Below are positions 58,123 through 64,000 of a stretch of 64,000 bases of DNA, piece by piece; the first letter of the stretch is position 1, and each line of letters starts with the position of its first letter. Under the pieces are notes generated by a model that was not told the origin of the DNA, ran no database searches, and worked only from the letters and a program-made list of their open reading frames with translations. Source of the stretch: Hymenopus coronatus (taxonomy: Eukaryota; Arthropoda; Insecta; Mantodea; Hymenopodidae); contig CM060900.1 in the NCBI GenBank assembly GCA_030762935.1, positions 393,503,632-393,567,631 on the forward strand, in the 5' to 3' direction. The position numbers and the translations under genes are program-made.

Positions 58123-58600
58123 GGCGATGTCTTTAGACGAGCTGACAGCGATGATCTTAACAGGTGACACGAAGAACGGATCGTGGTATGATGTTGTCAA
58201 AGCAAGAGCTGCGGCTGGTCTGCCCTACTACCGTGACTCGGTCAGCAATAAAACCCACGCTTGTTTACAAGTTTGGTGGAAGGGGTCTCCACATTCAGCC
58301 TCTGTTTTAAGTCGCAGTTCGAAGGGAGTTTGCGCATGTGTTCCATGATATCGCCGTAGATTTATACAAATAATTCGATAAGCGGATTAAGCACATTTAA
58401 GATAGGAGAGTGGATATATTGACGTGGAACCAATCACCGTGAAGCACTGTGAATTGAAAGTTCCACTAACTGTATCTAGGCGAAATAAAGTGCGCAGCAA
58501 TCTCCAAGTCGCCTGTTCTAGCACCTAAATGCCTTGGGGGTTCGCAAACAGTAGTGGGGGCGAGCACAGTGGCGGCCCCTGAAATTACCAAGCACTGCCG
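58123..58600 (-). promoter_or_regulatory. Possible 5' UTR and promoter region of the exon at 58.1 kb
   Basis: This region is immediately upstream, on the minus strand, of the putative initiator ATG. It is GC-richer than most of the window and free of recognisable repeats, with CpG-containing stretches at 58,125-58,345 and 58,540-58,600. I see no TATA box placed convincingly, so the transcription start cannot be located by eye. Confidence 0.3.
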
Positions 58601-58639
58601 CAGTACACCATCATTATTGCGCAGATGTTTAAAACAACA

Positions 58640-58659
58640 ATAACAATAATAGTAATAGC

Positions 58660-58691
<32 letters not shown>
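58640..58691 (+). repeat. (AAT)n microsatellite
   Basis: Imperfect AAC/AAT units followed by a clean AAT run from about 58,660. Confidence 0.9.
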
Positions 58692-58692
<1 letters not shown>

Positions 58693-58855
58693 CATTTATT
58701 GGTGGCGATGGTAATAGTAACAGTAGGAGCCATAAAATAAATAGGGTGAGTTTAGAAATTCATGTGCATCTACTTTGGTTAGCACTCATTGGAAATATGG
58801 CAATGACATTGTTTATTTAGGTCGCCTGAGTGGATAAAAGTCATTTCAGAAAAAA

Positions 58856-59693
58856 TCTTGTGTGTTTCATTCACTTGACTTTGTCTAGCTGCTCTACAAA
58901 CAAAGTTCTTACAAAATATTATTCCTCTGTCTACACAATGCTAATCTAGATAAACATTAGCATAATGTTCTTATTACTTAGTTCCTTTTAAGTAGAAGGG
59001 AACTAAAGGAATGCGCTATGCTAAAGTGATAATCAAATGTTTTAAACGGTATCCTTATGCGATTGTTATTGCAAATCACTTCTTTGCTTGGCCTGAAGTA
59101 GAACAAAAGAAAAATGGAAACTTCCTGTCTGAGAAAAGTATAAGTACTTTACAACTGAAGCTAATAACAAGGAATATGACAAACTGTGTATTTTAACGAG
59201 ATCTACATTTTTTGTGTGGTAAGCTTTTGTCTATATCTTACTGTTTGCAAATTATGCAACATTCAAACTAAATATACAGGTCTTCAGAAGCTATTCCCAG
59301 GAAATTCAGGATATACATTTTATGTGTGATGCAAATGGTTTTCATATGTGGTATTTTAATCAAAATCGTTAGAGCTATTTTTAAGAAAAACAAAATTTTC
59401 GAAAATGTTCCATGCAAAGGGTAGTTAAGGGGAGGATTTTCTTGAGAATCTTCATGTGGCATTCTTGATAGATACCAATCTTATATACCAACTTGGTATT
59501 AGCAGTCTTTTGTTTTTTAGCTATGCTGTCCACAAACACAGACAGAACTTTTTCTAAAAATGCTTTGTTTTGGATTAAGGGTTTCTCACAAAATATATTT
59601 CTGGTGAAATCTATGCATGAATTTTTGGGTGGAATACAATAACTTCTCTACCTACTATGCACATTCCACTCGTACATACATGCAAGAGAATGT
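58856..59693 (+). mobile_element. HLE-A copy 20, full length
   Basis: Start TCTTGTGTGTTTCATTCACT after AAAAA; sub-terminal ACTTTGTCTAG. Ends ACTTCTCTACCTACTATGCA .. GCAAGAGAATGT before AAAAA. The GT/AC tract is reduced to ACAAACACAGACAG. Confidence 0.82.
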
Positions 59694-59789
59694 AAAAACA
59701 GCACAATCTGTAACATAATTTTGACAATGACACCTTGGCGAGTTACACCCTTATCCACCTTCTCGAACTCTTGTGTACAATCTACAGAA

Positions 59790-60612
59790 TAGCTAGAGAA
59801 GTTACTGAATTCCACCATAAAATTCGACATGGATATTTCAGCGAAAATACCTTCTTTGGGACCCCCTGAATTCAAAAAGAGCATCTTAGAAGAAGGTCTG
59901 AGTGTATCTGTGTGTCTGTGGACAGCATAGCTCAAAAACTTAAAGTTGGTTAGACACCAAACTTGTTACTTAAGTTCAGAATCTTCCAATGGTGCGACAC
60001 AAAAGGTTTTCAGGAAAATCGCCCCATCCTTAACTACCCTTGAAATGTAACATTTTTTTGAAAATCTTAGCTTTCTCAAGAATGACTAAGCATTTTATAA
60101 AAATACAATATGTTTAAGATATTTTCACGACAAACGAAATGTATATCTTCAAATGTCTGGAAATAGCCTCTCAAGACCTTTTCATTCTGGGTGACTTATA
60201 TAAAAGTGGTAAACCATGAGATATACACGAATATTAATTAGAAATGTATATTTCGTTAAAATACGCAATTTCTGTATATTTTTTGTAGAATCAACCGTTT
60301 CCGAGACAATCCTTGTTATTCGTTTAATTTCTAACTGTCATTCGTTTCACGTGTCTTATTTTACTCCTGGCGTTGGATAGAAAACCGAATTTCAGGTGTT
60401 TTATATAGCGACCATCCTTTACATAAAATTTGTGACTTTGGCTTTGCCTAGTGTTATCTCTTATTTCCCTTCTACTCATAAGGATCTAAGTAATAACACA
60501 ATTTCTTGTAATTTTGATCTTTATTAGCATTATGGAGATAGAAGAATACTCTTTTGTTCCAATAGTTTGTTTGCAGAACAGTTAGAGAAGATCATGTGAA
60601 TGGAACACATCC
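59790..60612 (-). mobile_element. HLE-A copy 21
   Basis: One hairpin arm (CTAGAGAAGTTACTG), the block TTCCACCATAAAATTCGACA, GGACAGCATAGCTCAAAAAC, and the right end GATCATGTGAATGGAACACA. It lies about 95 bp from the opposite-strand copy 20, in hairpin-to-hairpin arrangement. Confidence 0.8.
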
Positions 60613-60700
60613 TAATTATTCTTTCTTTCTTTATTTCTCCCTTTTACATGGCGAGAGTATTTGCAATGTTTTTTTTTGTTTTTTGTTTTTTAGTTTATCA

Positions 60701-60817
60701 TATGTACAATGCACATAGTAGATAGTGAAGGTATTATATTCCACCTAAAAATTGGAAACCGAGATTTTACCGGAAACACATGCTTTGAGGACCGCTGATC
60801 TCAGGAGAACAATTTTT
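60701..60817 (-). mobile_element. HLE-A host copy 22, left part of an interrupted element
   Basis: Hairpin relic CATATGTACAATGCACATAG, the block TTCCACCTAAAAATTGGAAA, then GGAGAACAATTTTT, where copy 23 begins. Together with 61,670-62,420 it makes one element, split at an internal T-rich site. Confidence 0.8.
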
Positions 60818-61669
60818 ACTTTCTCTGCACGTACTATGTACATAGTGTATAGAGAAGGTATTGTATTGCACCCAGAAATTCGATATAGAATTTCAACGGA
60901 AATATATGTTTTGAGATCCCCTAAATCCAAAACATTTTTATAGAAAAATGTTCGTGTGTGTGACCTTGGGCAGCACAACTCAAAAACGAAAAATTCGTTA
61001 AATATCAATCTTGACATTTAAGTTCAATACCTTCCAAGGATGCGACACGAAGATTTTCAAGAAAATTCCCCCACCCACAACTACCTTTACATGAAAATGT
61101 TTCCGAAAACTTTGACTTTCTCAAAAATGTCTAAAAATTTTATTTTAAATATCTTATGTTAAAAATATTTACGTGAAAAATAAACTGTGTACCTTGAATT
61201 TTATGAGAATAATCTCTGAAGACATCTTTAATCTGGATGAATTTTGCGGAATTTCGCATAACTGGTAAAGAGTAACAAATAGACAAAGACTTACCTCACA
61301 AAAATGCAGAGCTCGTCAAAACACATAATCTATGTTATATACATTTTTTTCATGTAGTTGACATTTTTGACACATTCCTTGTTATTGCCTGCAGTGTTAA
61401 AGTACATACACTTTTCTCATACGGCAATTTGTCAACTCCTGACCATATCAAAGGAACTTCATTCACACGGAAACCAGCTTTTAAAACATTTGACTATCGC
61501 TTTAGCCTACGGTACTTCTTTATTTCCCTTTTACTTACAAGGAAGCAAGTAATAACACCATTTCTGCTATTTTTTTCTCAATTAGCATGAAGTAAATAGA
61601 AGAATAAGCTTTTTAGCAATAATTTGTAGCAAGGATGTAGAAAAAGTCAAGTGGATGGGACGCATCAGA
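60818..61669 (-). mobile_element. HLE-A copy 23, inserted inside an older copy
   Basis: Complete from ACTTTCTCTGCACGTACTAT (hairpin, partner GTGTATAGAGAAGGT) to AAAAGTCAAGTGGATGGGAC GCATCAGA, flanked left by TTTTT and right by TTTTTATAAAAAGG. Because the flanks join to restore the family consensus, the ends are defined to within the T-run. Confidence 0.88.
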
Positions 61670-62420
61670 TTTTTATAAAAAGGTCCCTCTGTGTATGTGT
61701 TTGTATTTGTATCCTGTGTACGGCACAACTCAAAACGAAAAGTTGGCTAAATACTAAACTTGGTATTTAAGCTCAGTATCTTCCAAGGATTCGACGCGAA
61801 GATTTTCAGAAAAATCCCCCACCCCAAACTACCCTTTACTTGGAATATTTTCGAAAAATTTTTATTTTTTCAAAAATGGCTAACGAGTTTTGATTAAAAT
61901 ACCATATTTTAGAAATACTTTTATTAAAAACGAAATGTATATCTTGAATTTTTTGGAAATAGCCTCTGAAGACCTTTTCATTCTGGATGACTTTTGTACA
62001 ACTGGTAAACCGTAAAAGATACACGAAAACTTCTACACAAAAATGTAGATCTCGTTGAAGTACATCATTTATGTCATCATATTTTTTGTAGAGTTAACCG
62101 TTTCCGAGATTTTTCTTGTTATTAGTTTCAGTTTTAAACTACTTTTCTCAAACAACGAGAAGCTATGTTACCTTTCACATCTCTTTTGTTTTATTCCTAG
62201 CCTTGCAAAGCGAAACGATTTTTCAATGACAAACGCAAATTTTCTCTGTTGCATTAGTCTAGTGTTTTCGCTTATTTCCCTTCTAGTTATAAGGAACTAA
62301 GTAATAGGCCATTTCTGCTAATGTTTATCGTGATTAGCATTATTTAGAGAAAAGAATAATCTTTTGTTGGAATAGTTGTTTGCAGAATCGGAAGAGAAAG
62401 TCACTTGAATGGAAGACAAT
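61670..62420 (-). mobile_element. HLE-A host copy 22, right part
   Basis: Resumes at ATAAAAAGGTCCCTCTGTGT, with CACAACTCAAAACGAAAAGT, ATCTTCCAAGGATTCGACGC and ACTGGTAAACCGTAAAAGAT, and ends AGAGAAAGTCACTTGAATGG. The order is continuous with 60,701-60,817. Confidence 0.82.
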
Positions 62421-62647
62421 TTTTTGTCTTTCTTTATTTTCCATTGCGACAGTTTTTGTAATGTTCGGTTTGTTTTGTCCTATTTAAGTAATGGTTAATA
62501 TTATACTTTTATCAACGGTAAAAATTAAATGTAAGGTAGGATCATAAATTCTTCCCAAAACTTGATTTTTGAAAATGACGACCCCCTCCCCCATTAATTT
62601 TCAGCCGGCACTCTCGTGATTTCATAACAAAAGGTTTCGGCAAAAAA

Positions 62648-62692
<45 letters not shown>

Positions 62693-63700
62693 GATTCTTT
62701 AATACAATTTTATTAACTTAATATCATTTCAAACTCAATTTTATATACACATATTTTATAATATTATTCATTAATTTAATGTTTTAAATATTATGTTATC
62801 TTCTTTATTTACTTCAATTTGTGCAATTTAAAACATTAAACATATTGATAAAAATTTTAATAACACAGTATCAATTATAATTTCTAGCCATTTAACTTTC
62901 AAACACACACATACATATCATGTTTCCTATTCGTTAATTATTAGCTTAATCTTTAATTAACTTCAACTTAAGTTTTTCACTGTTTAAATTATTTAATTTA
63001 TTTCCATCATTATATTTCTATTAACTTTTTTCTTTTATACTTTTAAATTTTTAATATTTAAGTTAAAAGTATAACTACAAAACTACAAAATACTCTTTTT
63101 TAAATTACATATAAATGTTTATATTGGAATCTTGTATAAATAACTAGTAACCAGTTATATCTAATCAAACATACTCTCAGTAGTACAGTGCCTTTTAGGC
63201 CGCCGGAATCCAGCGGCAATCTTTTAATGGTGCCTAGTAAACTTTCTTGTAATAAATTAAACTTAAGAATATATTTTAGTATACTTACGAACTAACGTAA
63301 CAATAAAATAATTTGTTTTAAATATACCTAACAATATTTATTTATCTCTATTTTAAACAAATATACGGTGTTGTTATAACTAATAGTCATCTAAGCTATT
63401 CCAAAACAAAATTTTGCACTCTCTTTTATTTTCTTGTTTTTCATCAATTATTCACTTCACTCACGTAAATTCCACTTGCATTACTCCTTTCACTCCCTAT
63501 AAAACTTCATTCACCTAACCTAATAAAATGTCCACTTTTCACTATTTTTAAATAATTTTTAAATGATTATTCATTAATGAAGACAAACAAAATCAATCTT
63601 GTGCTTTAAACGTTCCACTATAGCAGATAAAGCTAAAATAAACTCAAAACATTAGTCTCGCTACATAGGGCACTATCACTTTGTGCCCTATCGCCACTTG
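62420..63700. other. Very AT-rich unassigned sequence with (AC)n
   Basis: A clean (AC)n microsatellite at 62,648-62,692 is followed by about 900 bp of extremely AT-rich, T-biased sequence. A lone GC-rich motif, TTTTAGGCCGCCGGAATCCA, is at 63,193. No gene or terminus was found. It may be a low-complexity repeat or old UTR-like sequence. Confidence 0.4.
62648..62692 (+). repeat. (AC)n microsatellite
   Basis: Uninterrupted AC tract of about 44 bp. Confidence 0.95.
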
Positions 63701-63709
63701 TCGTTTCTT

Positions 63710-63971
63710 TTTTTTTTTTTTTTTTTTTTTTTTGGGCAGTGGTTAACGCCCGCTTTAACTACTGATGGCACCCCAGGCGGTGACACTGATAACACATGAA
63801 TAAAGATGGAGCACCGGTGGAATGCGATGGTGGGGGAAACCGGAGAACCCGGAGAAAACCCGCCCCAGCGCCACTTTGTCCACCACAAATCTCGCACACG
63901 GTCGCTTGGGATCGAACCCGGGCCGTCTAAGTGAGAGGCGAGTGATCCATCCACTCTGCCACGGCGCGGCC
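63710..63971 (-). mobile_element. SINE family S2, copy 5, full length with poly(A) tail
   Basis: The plus strand opens with about 25 T (poly(A) tail of the minus-strand element). It then reads GTTAACGCCCGCTTTAACTA, CACCCCAGGCGGTGACACTG, GAACCCGGAGAAAACCCGCC, reversed box B GGGATCGAACCCGGGCCGTC and the head end ACGGCGCGGCC. It is the best preserved S2 copy. Confidence 0.9.
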
Positions 63972-64000
63972 AGTCTTCAACCTCCGTCTCCTCTGATCTG

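Overview
This window looks like non-coding, repeat-dominated DNA from an animal nuclear genome. It is AT-rich and has no dense gene order, operons or long clean ORFs. It carries tRNA-headed SINEs, TA-flanked Tc1/mariner elements, a TTAA-flanked piggyBac-like element, hAT transposase debris and many microsatellites. The repeat mix resembles an arthropod, probably an insect; a narrower placement cannot be supported from the sequence alone.

The dominant component is one non-autonomous family, here called HLE-A. About two dozen full or partial copies cover roughly a quarter to a third of the window, at 1-2.1, 6.1-6.9, 8.5-9.2, 9.7-10.4, 13.1-17.5, 21.1-21.9, 22.6-23.5, 25.4-26.2, 39.1-39.5, 40.2-41.1, 46.3-46.8, 50.6-52.0, 54.4-55.2, 55.9-57.0 and 58.9-62.4 kb. 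A full copy is about 830-900 bp. It starts TCTGATGTGTTCCATTCACA, has an ACTTTCTCTA sub-terminal motif, a (GT)n tract about 130 bp from the other end and a terminal hairpin ending AGAAAGT, and it shows no obvious target-site duplication. This architecture matches Helentron-associated/DINE-like (Helitron-like) elements. One copy (60,818-61,669) is cleanly inserted inside another and so defines the ends.

Other mobile DNA: a piggyBac-like element with TTAA duplication (4,560-5,564); two copies of one Tc1/mariner family (8,274-9,527 and 30,713-32,493), both dead, one with its transposase part inverted inside an HLE-A copy and one split by a SINE; a 595-bp TA-flanked MITE (45,519-46,113); hAT transposase fragments near 17.6, 20.6 and 22.4 kb; the C-terminal reverse-transcriptase fragment of a non-LTR retrotransposon (29.75-30.1 kb); at least six tRNA-derived SINE families; and two AT-rich fold-back or interspersed families (C and D).

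The only likely host coding sequence is a short first coding exon on the minus strand (58,038-58,122). It has a strong Kozak context and a perfect GTAAGT splice donor, and the rest of the gene would lie to the left, possibly beyond the window. Its product was not recognised. The window is therefore best read as a long intron or intergenic region filled with nested transposons. Ends of diverged repeats are by eye and may be off by 10-30 bp.
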